A stretch of DNA of 64,000 nt from CALJFL01 sp963669435 (GCA_963669435.1 OY770025.1:1612001-1676000); one strand, 5' to 3'; counted from the stretch's first letter, positions 35,700 to 44,816 are shown. Program-made: numbers and translations. Notes: generated by a model from the letters alone, not told the origin.

Positions 35700-35745
35700 C
35701 CCACGGCATGTTTAATCAGATGCCCATGGCGTGTTTAATCAACTG
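35700..35745. repeat. imperfect 23-base tandem repeat at the end of the ubiI-like gene
   Basis: Units 35700-35722 and 35723-35745 match at 19 of 23 positions around a shared GTTTAATCA core. The stop codon of the hydroxylase gene falls inside the distal unit, because a 23-base duplication shifts the frame and brings TGA into phase. Confidence 0.6.
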
Positions 35746-36936
35746 CCGCTTTACCGGCAGGGCACGACCCACGCTGCGCATACCGGCATTGCGTAACCAG
35801 CGCAGCGGCAGGGCCTCTTGTTCAAACAGCCGCTTGAACCCATCCATCGCCGCCATCATCAGCAAGTTGTCGCCCTTGCGTCGTCGCTGGTACCGCCGGA
35901 GGTTCAACAGCGAGCCCGCAGAATCGCCCGCACGGGTCGCCCTGATTACCTCCTCAGCCAGCACGGCGACATCGAGCAGCCCCAGGTTGACGCCCTGGCC
36001 CGCGAGCGGGTGAATCGTGTGGGCCGCATCGCCGACTAACGCTACCCCGGCCTGCACGTAGTCAACCGCATGGCGCTGACGCAGCGGAAAAGCGAAGCGT
36101 TGCGCACAGGCGAGTACCTCACCCAACCGATATTCGGATGCCTCGCCGAGCTGGCGGCAAAACTCCGTGTCATCAATATTGAGTAATTCCTCGGCGAGTG
36201 ACTCTTCGACTGACCAGACGATTGAGCAGAAACTACTATCCTCCTGCGAAGGCAGCGGCAACAACGCCAGCGGCCCCGATGGCAGAAAGCGTTGCCAGGC
36301 AGTGTGTTGGTGTGACCGCTGTAACTGCACCGTGGTGACCAGGGCGCGGTGGCCGTAATCCCACTCGCGGGTGGTGAAGTTCATCAGCTTGCGAATTGGT
36401 GACAACGCGCCATCGGCGGCCACCAGCAGATCACCGACGATCACCTCACCTGTATCCAGGCTAATCTCGACAGCATTACCCTCACCGTCGCGCTGTACAC
36501 AATCCGTCAGGCTGCATGGACACAGCACGCTGATATCCGGCGCCATTGCGACCAGTGCCATCAGCGACCGGGTAATGGCGCGGTTCTCCACAATGTATCC
36601 AAGCGCCGGCGCATCAACTTCAGCGGCATCAAATTCAATTTCTCCGGTTCCGTGGGCATCCCAGACAGTCATGTGCTGGTAGGCGCAACTGCGATACCCG
36701 GCAATGCTATCCCACACGCCAAGCTCGTCGAGCTGGGAGCGGGACCGGGGCGTGAGGGCGCTCACGCGCGGGTCAAACTGATCGAGCCCCAGTTCAGCGG
36801 GCAACGATTCGGTGGACGCTGGGCGCGCTTCCAGCAGAGCCACGGCCAAACCCTGGTCGCGCAGCGACAGTGCGAGCGTCGCGCCTACGATGCCCGCACC
36901 ACTGATCACCACATCAAAGCGTCGGGTATCAGCCAT
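35716..36936 (-). CDS. ubiI: FAD-dependent ubiquinone-biosynthesis hydroxylase (UbiI/VisC-like)
   Basis: A 406-residue flavoprotein monooxygenase of the UbiH/UbiI/UbiF family. The FAD-binding GAGIVGATLALSL motif is near residue 10, the middle DG motif is DLLVAADGALS, and the third motif is GDAAHTIHPLAGQGVNLG. From position beside ubiH and pepP it is the VisC/UbiI-type C5 hydroxylase. The open frame begins at 36978; I use the ATG at 36936, which overlaps the ubiH stop by eight bases. The C terminus ends within a small tandem duplication. Confidence 0.9.
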   Translation of the reverse strand: MADTRRFDVVISGAGIVGATLALSLRDQGLAVALLEARPASTESLPAELGLDQFDPRVSALTPRSRSQLDELGVWDSIAGYRSCAYQHMTVWDAHGTGEIEFDAAEVDAPALGYIVENRAITRSLMALVAMAPDISVLCPCSLTDCVQRDGEGNAVEISLDTGEVIVGDLLVAADGALSPIRKLMNFTTREWDYGHRALVTTVQLQRSHQHTAWQRFLPSGPLALLPLPSQEDSSFCSIVWSVEESLAEELLNIDDTEFCRQLGEASEYRLGEVLACAQRFAFPLRQRHAVDYVQAGVALVGDAAHTIHPLAGQGVNLGLLDVAVLAEEVIRATRAGDSAGSLLNLRRYQRRRKGDNLLMMAAMDGFKRLFEQEALPLRWLRNAGMRSVGRALPVKRQLIKHAMGI

Positions 36937-38176
36937 GCTGTTCACCCAAAGCGGCGACCCCGGCCGCATAGCGAACAAACTCCCGCTTCAGTGGTGTGGC
37001 GACATCCAACCCGGCCAGCGCCAGGTCCCGGGCCAGGCCAAGTAGCGGGTCGGAGCGCATGAACAGCCCGGGCAGCACGTCACTGGCACCGATGGTACGC
37101 AGTTGGTCGTCGTGCTGTTGTTGCACATAGCGCTGCAGTACCGACAATTCACCCAACGCCTCTCCCCGACCTGCTGCCTCTGCCAGTACCGCGGCGAGTA
37201 CCGCAACATCCCGGATCGCGAGATTAAAGCCCTGGCCAGCGACCGGGTGTAAAGCATGGGCCGCATTACCCATAATGACCATCGACTGCCGCACCTGTTC
37301 ACTGGCCTCGGACAACACCAGCGGATAGCTGTGGCGCTCTCCCACCTTTAACATACGCCCGAGGCGATAACCGAAACGGTCCTGCAACTCGGCCAGGAAC
37401 ACATCCTCGGGACAGGCCTGCAAATGCACCGCTCGCTCCTGCGGAAGCGTCCACACCAGGGAACTGCGGTGGGCCGAGTCGGCGACGGGCAACAACGGCA
37501 ATAACGCCAGCGGGCCCTCATCGGTAAATCGTTCAAACGCGCAGCTGTGATGGTCCTCAGCAAATCCCACATTGGCGACCAGGGCCTGCTGGCCATACGG
37601 CTTTTCCGACACATCCACACCCAGCGCTGCACGCAGGCCGGACGCTGCACCATCGGCAACCAGCAATAACTCCGCTTCAATTAACTGCGGGTCAGCTGCA
37701 TCTACCGTCAACGCCAACCTGCCATTGGCGTGCTGCGCCGAAGTGACTCTGGCCGGACTCAGAGTTTCGATCCTGGACTGTCGGTGCAAGGCCTGGGCAA
37801 GCGCCGAGCCCAGCCAGGCATTCTCCACCACGTATCCCAAGGCCGACCACCCGTGATCTTTCCCGCGCATTACCGTGCTGCCAAAACGGCCGCGGGTCGA
37901 CACGTGTATGGTTTCTATCGGGCATAACCATGCTTCAAGATCGGGCCACAGGCCAATCGCCTGGTAAATCATCCGGGTGCTGTAACTCAAGGCGGTCGAG
38001 CGTGCATCAAAGGAGGGGTGGTAGGTTGGCGCCTCGGCCTGTTCCGCCGGTAACGGAAAACCCTCGATCAGCGTGATCGAGCGCTCTTCCGGCAGCACCG
38101 CGGCCAGTTGCAAGGCCAGGCTGATGCCCACCATGCCACCGCCGGCAATCACAATGTCGCGCTGTTGCGTACTCAT
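36929..38176 (-). CDS. ubiH: 2-octaprenyl-6-methoxyphenol hydroxylase
   Basis: A 415-residue flavoprotein that hydroxylates the quinone ring during ubiquinone synthesis. FAD motifs: GGGMVGISLALQL near residue 12, LLVADGAASGLR in the middle, and GNAAHALHPVAGQGFNLAIRD, where the usual GD is GN, as in E. coli UbiH. It lies one base after pepP and overlaps the ubiI-like gene, so ygfB-pepP-ubiH-ubiI is one conserved operon. Confidence 0.93.
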   Translation of the reverse strand: MSTQQRDIVIAGGGMVGISLALQLAAVLPEERSITLIEGFPLPAEQAEAPTYHPSFDARSTALSYSTRMIYQAIGLWPDLEAWLCPIETIHVSTRGRFGSTVMRGKDHGWSALGYVVENAWLGSALAQALHRQSRIETLSPARVTSAQHANGRLALTVDAADPQLIEAELLLVADGAASGLRAALGVDVSEKPYGQQALVANVGFAEDHHSCAFERFTDEGPLALLPLLPVADSAHRSSLVWTLPQERAVHLQACPEDVFLAELQDRFGYRLGRMLKVGERHSYPLVLSEASEQVRQSMVIMGNAAHALHPVAGQGFNLAIRDVAVLAAVLAEAAGRGEALGELSVLQRYVQQQHDDQLRTIGASDVLPGLFMRSDPLLGLARDLALAGLDVATPLKREFVRYAAGVAALGEQHG

Positions 38177-38177
38177 G

Positions 38178-39491
38178 TCAGGCGGCCATCAGCGCCTCAA
38201 TCTCGTCGGGTGACTTTACCAGGCCCGCGGTCAGTACCTCGCAGCCCTCAGGGGTGACCACCACATTATCTTCCACGCGGATACCAATACCGCGCCACTT
38301 GGCTGCAACCTTACGATTATCCGGTGCAACGTAGATGCCTGGCTCTACCGTCATCGCCATACCGGGTTCGAGCAACCGCCACTCTCCACCAACGCGGTAA
38401 TCGCCTACGTCGTGTACGTCGAGCCCCAACCAGTGGCCGGCCCGGTGCATGTAGAACTCCTTGTAAGCACCGCGCTTGATCAACGTCGACACCCGACCCT
38501 TCAGCAATCCGAGTTTAACCAGACCTTCAGTAATAACTTTTACGGTGGCGTCGTGTGACTGGTTCCAGTGGTTACCCGGGCGAATTGCAGCGATACCCGC
38601 CTGCTGCGCCTTCAAGACCACGTCGTACAGGGCCTTCTGCGCGGCTGAGAAGCGCCCGTTGACCGGAAAAGTCCGGGTGACGTCAGCAGCATAACCCTGG
38701 TACTCGCAACCGGCATCAATCAATACCAGGTCACCGTCACGCAGCTTCGCGCTGTTGTCGATGTAGTGAAGAACACAGCCGTTCGGGCCGCCGCCAACAA
38801 TGCTGGGGTAAGCCGGGTGCCGCGCGCCCGCTCGCGCAAATTCGTAGTTCAACTCCGCCTCGAGCTGGTACTCGAATAAACCAGCCCGGCTCGTGCGCAT
38901 CGCACGCTCATGTGCCCGCCCGGTGATTTCTCCCGCCTTGCGCATCAGACGAATTTCCGCAGCACTTTTCAACAATCGCAAATCGTGCAGCATATGGTCC
39001 AGGTCGGTGAATTCCCCAGGGGGCACCGCACCACTGGCCTCTTTACTGCGAATGCTGTTCACCCAGCCCATAATCTGCCGGTCAAATGCCGAACTGCGGC
39101 CCATCGAGTAATAGACGCGGTCCCTGCCCTCTATCAGCCCGGGCAAAATGTCATCGATGTCCGACAGGGGAAAGGCGTCATCGGCTCCAAAGTCGCTGCA
39201 CACCCCTTCCGGGCCGGCCCGATGCCCATCCCACAGTTCCATGGTCTCGTCCTTGTCCCGCGAAAACATAACAAACTGCCCATGGCGACGGCCGGGAATA
39301 AGCACCAGCACCGCATCGGGCTCGCCGAAACCGCTGAGATAAAAGAAATCGCTGTCCTGGCGAAAGGGATAATGGGTATCTCGACTGCGCACCTGTTCCT
39401 GCGCCGCCGGCACTATGGCGATACTATTGGGCTCCATCAACGCCATCAGGTTCTTGCGGCGTCGGCCATACTCGCTCTTGCTGATAGTCAT
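38178..39491 (-). CDS. pepP: Xaa-Pro aminopeptidase
   Basis: A 437-residue metallopeptidase that removes N-terminal residues ahead of proline. The five metal ligands are visible: aspartates in LVLIDAGCEYQGYAADVTRTF, the histidine in HRAGHWLGLDVHDVGD, and glutamates in MTVEPGIYV and IGIRVEDNV. An AMP_N domain occupies the first 170 residues. Second gene of the ygfB-pepP-ubiH-ubiI operon. Confidence 0.96.
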   Translation of the reverse strand: MTISKSEYGRRRKNLMALMEPNSIAIVPAAQEQVRSRDTHYPFRQDSDFFYLSGFGEPDAVLVLIPGRRHGQFVMFSRDKDETMELWDGHRAGPEGVCSDFGADDAFPLSDIDDILPGLIEGRDRVYYSMGRSSAFDRQIMGWVNSIRSKEASGAVPPGEFTDLDHMLHDLRLLKSAAEIRLMRKAGEITGRAHERAMRTSRAGLFEYQLEAELNYEFARAGARHPAYPSIVGGGPNGCVLHYIDNSAKLRDGDLVLIDAGCEYQGYAADVTRTFPVNGRFSAAQKALYDVVLKAQQAGIAAIRPGNHWNQSHDATVKVITEGLVKLGLLKGRVSTLIKRGAYKEFYMHRAGHWLGLDVHDVGDYRVGGEWRLLEPGMAMTVEPGIYVAPDNRKVAAKWRGIGIRVEDNVVVTPEGCEVLTAGLVKSPDEIEALMAA

Positions 39492-39535
39492 ACTGTGTTC
39501 ACGTTCTCAATCGCGGGGCAAGGTTAGCACACGTC

Positions 39536-40129
39536 CTAGTGCACAGAGGGCGGCTCCTCGTCCGTATGACTGTCCAGGTTGGCATCCATGTAGACATTCA
39601 GTGCGGCAAAGCGCACATACTCGACGATTTCCGCGTAGCTGCCTTCGGACTCTTCCTCACTGGCATCCTCATCAATACCGGCCTGGGCAATAGTGGCAAA
39701 ATCGCGCAGGGCCTCGGCACTGTCCGCGGCCACTTGCCCACCGGTGGTACGCGTGGCTACCTTGCCCTGCGCAAAGCCGGACACGAAACCACGGCACCAG
39801 CCCGCCAACGCCTGGGTACGCTCTTCCAGGTCAACATCGTCTTCCGGGAGCAGTGGGTGAAAATCGAACGCCTCGTCATTCAGAGCTGCGAGAGTTACCG
39901 TGTACAACTGGATAGCGCGTTCAGCCAGCTCACCGTGAAGGTCCACTTCCAGCGCCGCCAACAAACCCGCCAGCCCTGCCTCACCCCCTGCGGTCTGCCC
40001 AGCACCCAGCAATCCGGTGAGACAGCCGTGAATCTCTGACGGGGATACAGACAAACCCTGCTCCACCAGATGATTGGCCATTTCGTCAAAATCAAAAACC
40101 TGCGGCGCACCGCCGTCATCGTCAAACAT
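39536..40129 (-). CDS. ygfB: YgfB-family protein (UPF0149)
   Basis: A 197-residue, strongly acidic helical protein of family UPF0149. The motif SPSEIHGCLTGLLGAG near residue 33 and WCRGFVSGFAQG in the middle are typical. In Pseudomonas aeruginosa YgfB acts as a regulator of ampDh3 and beta-lactam resistance; here the role is inferred only by homology. The open frame reaches 40192, but the ATG at 40129 has GGGGAAAG upstream and fits relatives. First gene of the pepP-ubi operon. Confidence 0.9.
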   Translation of the reverse strand: MFDDDGGAPQVFDFDEMANHLVEQGLSVSPSEIHGCLTGLLGAGQTAGGEAGLAGLLAALEVDLHGELAERAIQLYTVTLAALNDEAFDFHPLLPEDDVDLEERTQALAGWCRGFVSGFAQGKVATRTTGGQVAADSAEALRDFATIAQAGIDEDASEEESEGSYAEIVEYVRFAALNVYMDANLDSHTDEEPPSVH

Positions 40130-40297
40130 TACTTTCCCCGGACCCGCCACCGCCGACTTCCACCATTTGTAAACTTCTACCGATGGCTGCAAAAAGTGTG
40201 GCAGGCTATTGATATTTAAACCTTTTGTGCCGTTGACCTATGCTGCAGGCGCCTCTATAGTAAGGCGCAACAATCAACCGGCCCAAGTATACCGCCA

Positions 40298-40498
40298 ATG
40301 GCAGACTCTCCGCTCACAGTACTGGAAGGCAAAATCGACGAACTCATCGCCCTGTGCAACGAGCTGAATCGGGAAAACCAACAGCTCAAAGCTGAGAACG
40401 CCGGCTGGCAGCGGGAAAAGCGCGAACTGATCGACCAGAATGAACTGGCCCGCACCAAGGTTGCGGCCATGATCGACCGCCTGCGGTCAGCGGAGTAA
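40298..40498 (+). CDS. small coiled-coil protein (TIGR02449 family)
   Basis: A 66-residue protein that is almost entirely one coiled coil, with heptads rich in Leu, Glu and Asn (LIALCNELNRENQQLKAEN). It matches the TIGR02449 family, found directly before zapA in Gammaproteobacteria and similar in shape to the division protein ZapB. A division role together with ZapA is inferred from this pairing. It is five bases from zapA. Confidence 0.88.
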   Translation: MADSPLTVLEGKIDELIALCNELNRENQQLKAENAGWQREKRELIDQNELARTKVAAMIDRLRSAE

Positions 40499-40503
40499 GC
40501 ACT

Positions 40504-40833
40504 GTGAGTCAAGCCAATACCGTCACCGTCAGCATCCTCGACAAGGATTACCAGGTTGCCTGCCCGGAGGAACAACAAGCTGAGCTGATTGTATCGGCCA
40601 AGTATCTCGACAAGCAGATGCGCGCCATTCGCGACACCGGCAAGGTCATTGGCCTGGAGCGAATCGCGGTGATGGCGGCACTTAACATCAGTTACGAATT
40701 GTTGCAGGCCTCGGACGAGGACAGCCAGGTCGCTCTTGACCTGCCCGACAGTGACGACCTCACTGCCTACAAGGGGCTCAACCAGAAGCTCGACGACGCC
40801 CTTTATAATCTGCGCCAGCTGGAAATCAGCTAG
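40504..40833 (+). CDS. zapA: cell division protein ZapA
   Basis: A 109-residue cytoplasmic protein that bundles FtsZ filaments. The N-terminal beta part has VTVSILDKDYQVACPEEQ, with the typical spacing to AKYLDKQMRAIRDTGKVIGLERIAVMAALNI, and the C terminus is a coiled coil. The start is GTG. It is upstream of the 6S RNA gene, a conserved neighbourhood. Confidence 0.94.
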   Translation: MSQANTVTVSILDKDYQVACPEEQQAELIVSAKYLDKQMRAIRDTGKVIGLERIAVMAALNISYELLQASDEDSQVALDLPDSDDLTAYKGLNQKLDDALYNLRQLEIS

Positions 40834-40907
40834 CACGCACGCCTCAGCCCGTTCACACCCCCGCTACTTTATTCCGCGCTCTGCACACAACTGGGTTATA
40901 CTCTCCC

Positions 40908-41090
40908 TGGGTCCCTGGTGTATACGCTAGGCAGACAGTCCTCGAGCCGATAAATTTGTAACTGGAGGTTTTTAGTTGCTGTTGGTGTGCAAGTCCGGTT
41001 CGACCGGGAAGCCTGATACAGTACGGAGACCGCCGCCTTGAACCATCGGGTTCAAGGGCAGCGCTGTCAGCGGTATACCGGGAATCCTAC
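40908..41090 (+). ncRNA. ssrS: 6S RNA
   Basis: The 6S RNA mimics an open promoter and holds sigma-70 RNA polymerase in stationary phase. The gene sits between zapA and the 5-FCL gene, its standard place. Conserved pieces are visible: GAGCCGATA near 40947, the hairpin GTCCGGTTCGACCGGGAAGC near 40993, and CCTTGAAC/GTTCAAGG closing a hairpin near 41037-41057. The ends pair (TCCCTGGTGTATA with GGTATACCGGGA). A -10 (TTATAC, 40896-40901) gives the start estimate; ends are good to about 5-10 bases. Confidence 0.92.
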
Positions 41091-41103
41091 CTAATCCCAT
41101 CCC

Positions 41104-41673
41104 ATGGCCACTTCCCAAGACAGTAAATCAACCCTGCGCAAGCAACTCAGGGCCAAACGACGTGCACTGTCGCAGGAGTCGCAACGCGCTGCCGCCGAGG
41201 CAGTAGCCAACCATATTGCGCACAGTGACCTATGGCATAGTGCGAATAAGGTGGCGCTATATCTGGCCACCGACGGTGAACTGGACCCAGGCCCATTGAC
41301 CACGCGCGCCCGCGAGGCGAGCAAAGTTCTCTGCCTGCCAGCGGTACTACCTGGTAAGGACATGGAATTTCGCCTATGGGAAACCGGGGCAGACTTGTCC
41401 ATGAACCACTATGGTATTGCCGAACCGGCCGAGGGCGCTCCCATGGAACCCGACCTGATCTGCCTACCGCTGGTGGGGTGGAGCCGCAGCGGCGCCCGAT
41501 TGGGTATGGGCGGCGGCTATTACGATCGCTTCCTCGCCAAACATCCCGCGAGCACCACCATCGGTCTGGCTCATGCAATGCAGGAACTGGACTCTATCCC
41601 CAGCGAGCGCTGGGACATGATGATTGATTATGTGGCCACCGAAGATGGCCTGTGGAATTGCCACTCACGTTAG
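41104..41673 (+). CDS. ygfA: 5-formyltetrahydrofolate cyclo-ligase
   Basis: A 189-residue enzyme that turns 5-formyl-THF into 5,10-methenyl-THF using ATP. It has the N-terminal LRKQLRAKRRALS segment and the C-terminal ATP/Mg motif RLGMGGGYYDRFL. It starts 14 bases after the 6S RNA and is probably co-transcribed with it, as in other Gammaproteobacteria. Confidence 0.95.
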   Translation: MATSQDSKSTLRKQLRAKRRALSQESQRAAAEAVANHIAHSDLWHSANKVALYLATDGELDPGPLTTRAREASKVLCLPAVLPGKDMEFRLWETGADLSMNHYGIAEPAEGAPMEPDLICLPLVGWSRSGARLGMGGGYYDRFLAKHPASTTIGLAHAMQELDSIPSERWDMMIDYVATEDGLWNCHSR

Positions 41674-41681
41674 GTGAGCAC

Positions 41682-41828
41682 TTACTCCTGGATGATGACA
41701 CCGGCCTGCAGTGCCGAGGCTGGGGCCGCGACCGAGTCGCTGGCCGTCGTCGGCAGCATCAGGGTCAGCACTACGCCAAGGCCAAATACGGCCATGAGTA
41801 CCAGTAGAAAGTCAGGTCTGCGTTTCAC
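41682..41828 (-). CDS. small single-helix membrane protein, 48 residues
   Basis: On the minus strand a GTG-started frame encodes a basic N terminus (VKRRPD), one hydrophobic helix (FLLVLMAVFGLGVVLTLML), and a short polar tail ending VIIQE. The basic residues before the helix favour an N-in topology. GAGAG lies about 12 bases upstream of the GTG. It is tail to tail with the 5-FCL gene, nine bases apart, and upstream of it is the ilvA end. I know of no function; the frame opposite on the plus strand (41674-41895) has no such organisation. Confidence 0.6.
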   Translation of the reverse strand: MKRRPDFLLVLMAVFGLGVVLTLMLPTTASDSVAAPASALQAGVIIQE

Positions 41829-42022
41829 TCGGGTCTATCTCTCACTACTGCAAGGCGAATCCTCTCCGGGTTCTGCCTTGTGTTGCTGTGCGTAGCGCTC
41901 CGTGCCTTGCATCGTATTTGCGAATTTTAGGCATTATTTCGCAAATTTTTCGCGAGTCTACACTAGCCAATAGTGAAAGAAAACCCCGCAACCCGCAGAA
42001 ATACTGGGCTTGGGGCCGTTAC

Positions 42023-43549
42023 TCAGGTATCGCCCTCACCCAGATAGAGCTGGTAAGCACGGTTATCAGACTCGTCCCAATAGGGATAGCCGATGCGGTC
42101 CAATATTTTATTCAGTTCTCGCCGCTCTGAAGCTGATGCCTGCACCCCCACCAGAATGCGCCCATAAGCCGCACCGTGGTTTCGGTAATGGAACATGGAG
42201 ATATTCCAGCGCTGCCCCATGCCTGAGAGAAACTTGAGCAGGGCACCCGGGCGCTCCGGGAACTGCACACGGTACACCGACTCTTCTACCTGGTCGTCGG
42301 CTCGCTTGCCCCCAACCATATAGCGCACATGCAATTTGGCGGTTTCATTGTCAGTGAGATCTTCGGTCTCATAACCTTGTGCGTTCAGATCAGCCAACAG
42401 CGCCTCGAGATCTTCACCCCCGGGGGTGACCGTCACACCCACGAATATGCGCGCCGCTTCGCTGCCAGCGTAGCGGTAGTTGAACTCAGTGATATTGCGG
42501 CGGCCCAGCGCGCTGCAAAACTTGCGGAAACTGCCAGGGCGCTCCGGGATGGTGACGCAAATTACCGCCTCGCGATGCTCACCGATCTCCGTGCGTTCAG
42601 AGATGTAACGCAGGCGATCAAAGTTGGTATTGGCACCGCTGACGATTGCCAGTAGTTGCTGATCGCTTACCCCGGTGCGTTCCACGTACTTTTTCAAACC
42701 CGCCAGCGCCAGTGCACCCGCAGGCTCGGCGATACTGCGAGTGTCCTCAAAAATATCCTTGATCGCCGCACACATTTCATCCGTGGACGCAGTGATCACC
42801 TCGTCCACGGTATCTCGAATGACACGGAAGGTTTCCTTACCAATCTGGGCGACGGCACAACCGTCGGCAAATAATCCCACCTCGGAAAGTTTTGCGCGTC
42901 GCCCTTTCTCCAGCGCAAGTTGCAGGCAGGCGGCGTCTTCTGGCTCAACCCCGATGATGCGCGTCTTGGGCCAGACATAACGTACATAGGCCGCGACGCC
43001 TGCCAGCAATCCACCACCGCCGACGGGGACAAAGATGGCGTCCAAGGGTGGCTGCTGTCGCACGATTTCCATGCCCACCGTACCCTGGCCGGCGATGACA
43101 TCGGGGTCATCGAAGGGGTGGATAAACACCATGCCCTTCTCCGCCACCAATTTCTGCGCGTGCTCCGCCGCACCCTCAAACGAATCGCCATGCAAAACCG
43201 CACGCGCCCCGCGGTTACGCACGGCATCGACTTTAATCTGCGGTGTGGTGCGGGGCATGACGATGGTGGCACTGACACCCATACGCTGGGCTGCCATGGC
43301 AATGCCCTGGGCGTGGTTGCCTGCGGAGGCCGCCACCACACCGCGCTCGCGTTGCTCTGGCGTTAACCGCGACATTTTGTTGTAGGCGCCCCGCAGCTTG
43401 AAAGAGAAGACCGGTTGCAGGTCTTCCCGCTTCAGCCAGACGTGATTGTCCAGCCGACGCGACAGCAGGTTTGCCTCGTCCACGGGCGTTTCCCGGGCGA
43501 CATCATAGACCCGCGCATCGAGAATTCGTTTTACATAGGACTGCGGCAT
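42023..43549 (-). CDS. ilvA: threonine ammonia-lyase, biosynthetic
   Basis: A 508-residue PLP enzyme that deaminates threonine to 2-oxobutanoate, the first step to isoleucine. The PLP lysine is Lys51 in PVFSFKLRGAYNKM, and the glycine-rich loop VPVGGGGLLAG binds the cofactor phosphate. Two C-terminal ACT-like regulatory domains (IPERPGSFRKF and FPERPGALLKF) mark the isoleucine-inhibited biosynthetic form. The open frame starts at 43585; I use the ATG at 43549 with GGTGGGCGG ahead of it. Confidence 0.96.
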   Translation of the reverse strand: MPQSYVKRILDARVYDVARETPVDEANLLSRRLDNHVWLKREDLQPVFSFKLRGAYNKMSRLTPEQRERGVVAASAGNHAQGIAMAAQRMGVSATIVMPRTTPQIKVDAVRNRGARAVLHGDSFEGAAEHAQKLVAEKGMVFIHPFDDPDVIAGQGTVGMEIVRQQPPLDAIFVPVGGGGLLAGVAAYVRYVWPKTRIIGVEPEDAACLQLALEKGRRAKLSEVGLFADGCAVAQIGKETFRVIRDTVDEVITASTDEMCAAIKDIFEDTRSIAEPAGALALAGLKKYVERTGVSDQQLLAIVSGANTNFDRLRYISERTEIGEHREAVICVTIPERPGSFRKFCSALGRRNITEFNYRYAGSEAARIFVGVTVTPGGEDLEALLADLNAQGYETEDLTDNETAKLHVRYMVGGKRADDQVEESVYRVQFPERPGALLKFLSGMGQRWNISMFHYRNHGAAYGRILVGVQASASERRELNKILDRIGYPYWDESDNRAYQLYLGEGDT

Positions 43550-43667
43550 TGTCCGCCCACCCCGGTTTTCCTGCCGAACGCGCAATGGTAATCGACGGGG
43601 CGGCCATTTTCAGCCCCGGCACACATGCGATTTCGGTATTATTCGTGATCACTGCACATCCCTACCC

Positions 43668-43673
43668 TATAAT
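43668..43673 (+). promoter_or_regulatory. candidate -10 element for rpiA
   Basis: A perfect TATAAT lies 42 bases before the rpiA start. The -35 region is poorly matched (CGTGAT at 43645). It is the only clear promoter element in the ilvA-rpiA divergent gap. Confidence 0.45.
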
Positions 43674-43715
43674 GGTGGCCGCTCATCCCGACTGCGATCA
43701 CAAGGACCAATAACA

Positions 43716-44390
43716 ATGACCCAGGACGAACTGAAGCAGGCTGTCGCCGATGCTGCGCTCGCCTATATTCGCCCCAAAATTGACGACGATACCGTCCTGG
43801 GTATCGGCACTGGCTCCACCGCCAACCTGTTTATCGACAATCTCGCCCCCCTCAGCGGTCAGATTAACGCTACCGTGGCAAGCTCCGAGGCGTCAGCAGA
43901 TCGACTGCGCAGCCACGGCATCCCGGTCTACGACCTGAACGCGGTTGATCGAGTCGACTTCTATGTAGACGGCGCCGATGAAAGTAACTCCGCCCTGCAA
44001 CTGATCAAAGGGGGCGGCGCTGCGTTGACCCGCGAGAAGATCGTCGCCGCCGTTGCCCAGGAGTTCATCTGCATCGCCGACGGCAGCAAATTGGTCGGCA
44101 CCCTCGGCGCCTTTCCCCTCCCCGTGGAGGTCATACCCATGGCCCGGGGTCACGTGGCCCGGGAGCTGGTGAAACTCGGCGGCGACCCGGTGTACCGTGA
44201 GGGCGTGATCACCGACAACGGCAATATCATTCTGGACGTGTACAACTTCCCGATTGCGCAGCCTCTGGCCACGGAAGAGAAGATCAACGGGATTACCGGT
44301 GTGGTGACCAATGGGTTGTTTGCGCTGCGGCCGGCGGATGTATTGCTGTTAGGTACCGCGGATGGGGTGGAGACTTTACGAGCCGACTAA
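43716..44390 (+). CDS. rpiA: ribose-5-phosphate isomerase A
   Basis: A 224-residue pentose-phosphate enzyme that interconverts ribose-5-phosphate and ribulose-5-phosphate. The phosphate-binding GIGTGSTAN, the catalytic DGADE and the LIKGGGAALTREK segments are intact. Length matches the family. It is divergent from ilvA, a common neighbour, and is followed by three structured intergenic elements. Confidence 0.97.
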   Translation: MTQDELKQAVADAALAYIRPKIDDDTVLGIGTGSTANLFIDNLAPLSGQINATVASSEASADRLRSHGIPVYDLNAVDRVDFYVDGADESNSALQLIKGGGAALTREKIVAAVAQEFICIADGSKLVGTLGAFPLPVEVIPMARGHVARELVKLGGDPVYREGVITDNGNIILDVYNFPIAQPLATEEKINGITGVVTNGLFALRPADVLLLGTADGVETLRAD

Positions 44391-44464
44391 GCTCCCCAAA
44401 TTCGCGACTTGCGCACTTCGTTGTCGAGTTCGAAAGTGACATGAACACCTGAGGCGACGCTTCA

Positions 44465-44554
44465 CAATATTCCCTTTCCAGACACGACGTGAACCCATCC
44501 ATGGGGTCTCGGCCGCAGCGTCCCTGCTGCGGACGGTCTGGAAAGGGAATATTG
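44465..44554. repeat. structured repeat element, copy A
   Basis: Perfect 19-base inverted arms (44465-44483 and 44536-44554) enclose a 52-base core. The core contains two hairpins: one with loop ATCCAT closed by CCC/GGG, and one with stem CCGCAGC/GCTGCGG around GTCCCT. The core aligns with the other two copies, while the arms are unrelated to theirs. It lies 74 bases after the rpiA stop, in a convergent gap. It may act as a terminator or mRNA stabiliser; it is not a CRISPR repeat. Confidence 0.85.
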
Positions 44555-44623
44555 CGAACCGTCTTCATGCCTGACAGATGTAGCCCCGACAGGGTGACAG
44601 CTGCCTCGGTCTGACGCGAAGCT

Positions 44624-44727
44624 CAGAAAAGAAAATACCCCTTCAAGACCCTCTGCGGCATGGATGCCGCAGTGGAGCCTACATGGATGTATTCACGGCG
44701 AGTCTTGAAGGGGTATTTTGTTTTCTG
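44624..44727. repeat. structured repeat element, copy B (inverted orientation)
   Basis: Arms of 26 bases (44624-44649 and 44702-44727) are complementary with one mismatch and enclose a 52-base core in the opposite orientation to copies A and C. Hairpins: CTGCGGC/GCCGCAG around ATGGAT, and TACAT/ATGTA around the same kind of loop. The arms are A-rich on the left and T-rich on the right, so transcripts in either direction would end in a U-rich strand. Confidence 0.85.
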
Positions 44728-44816
44728 GGCGCCACCCAAACCCACCGAGTGCTCCAACCAATCTAAGGCCAGTTAACGTAGGGCATTCTTCCTAGGCTGG
44801 TGGCGCGCCGCCCGCA

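Noticed and set aside
35562..35715. Glycine riboswitch upstream of gcvH
   Set aside because: No paired aptamer motifs are visible and the gap is short.
41674..41895. 73-residue plus-strand frame after the 5-FCL gene
   Set aside because: Composition is random-like, and the minus strand in the same place encodes a well-organised small membrane protein.
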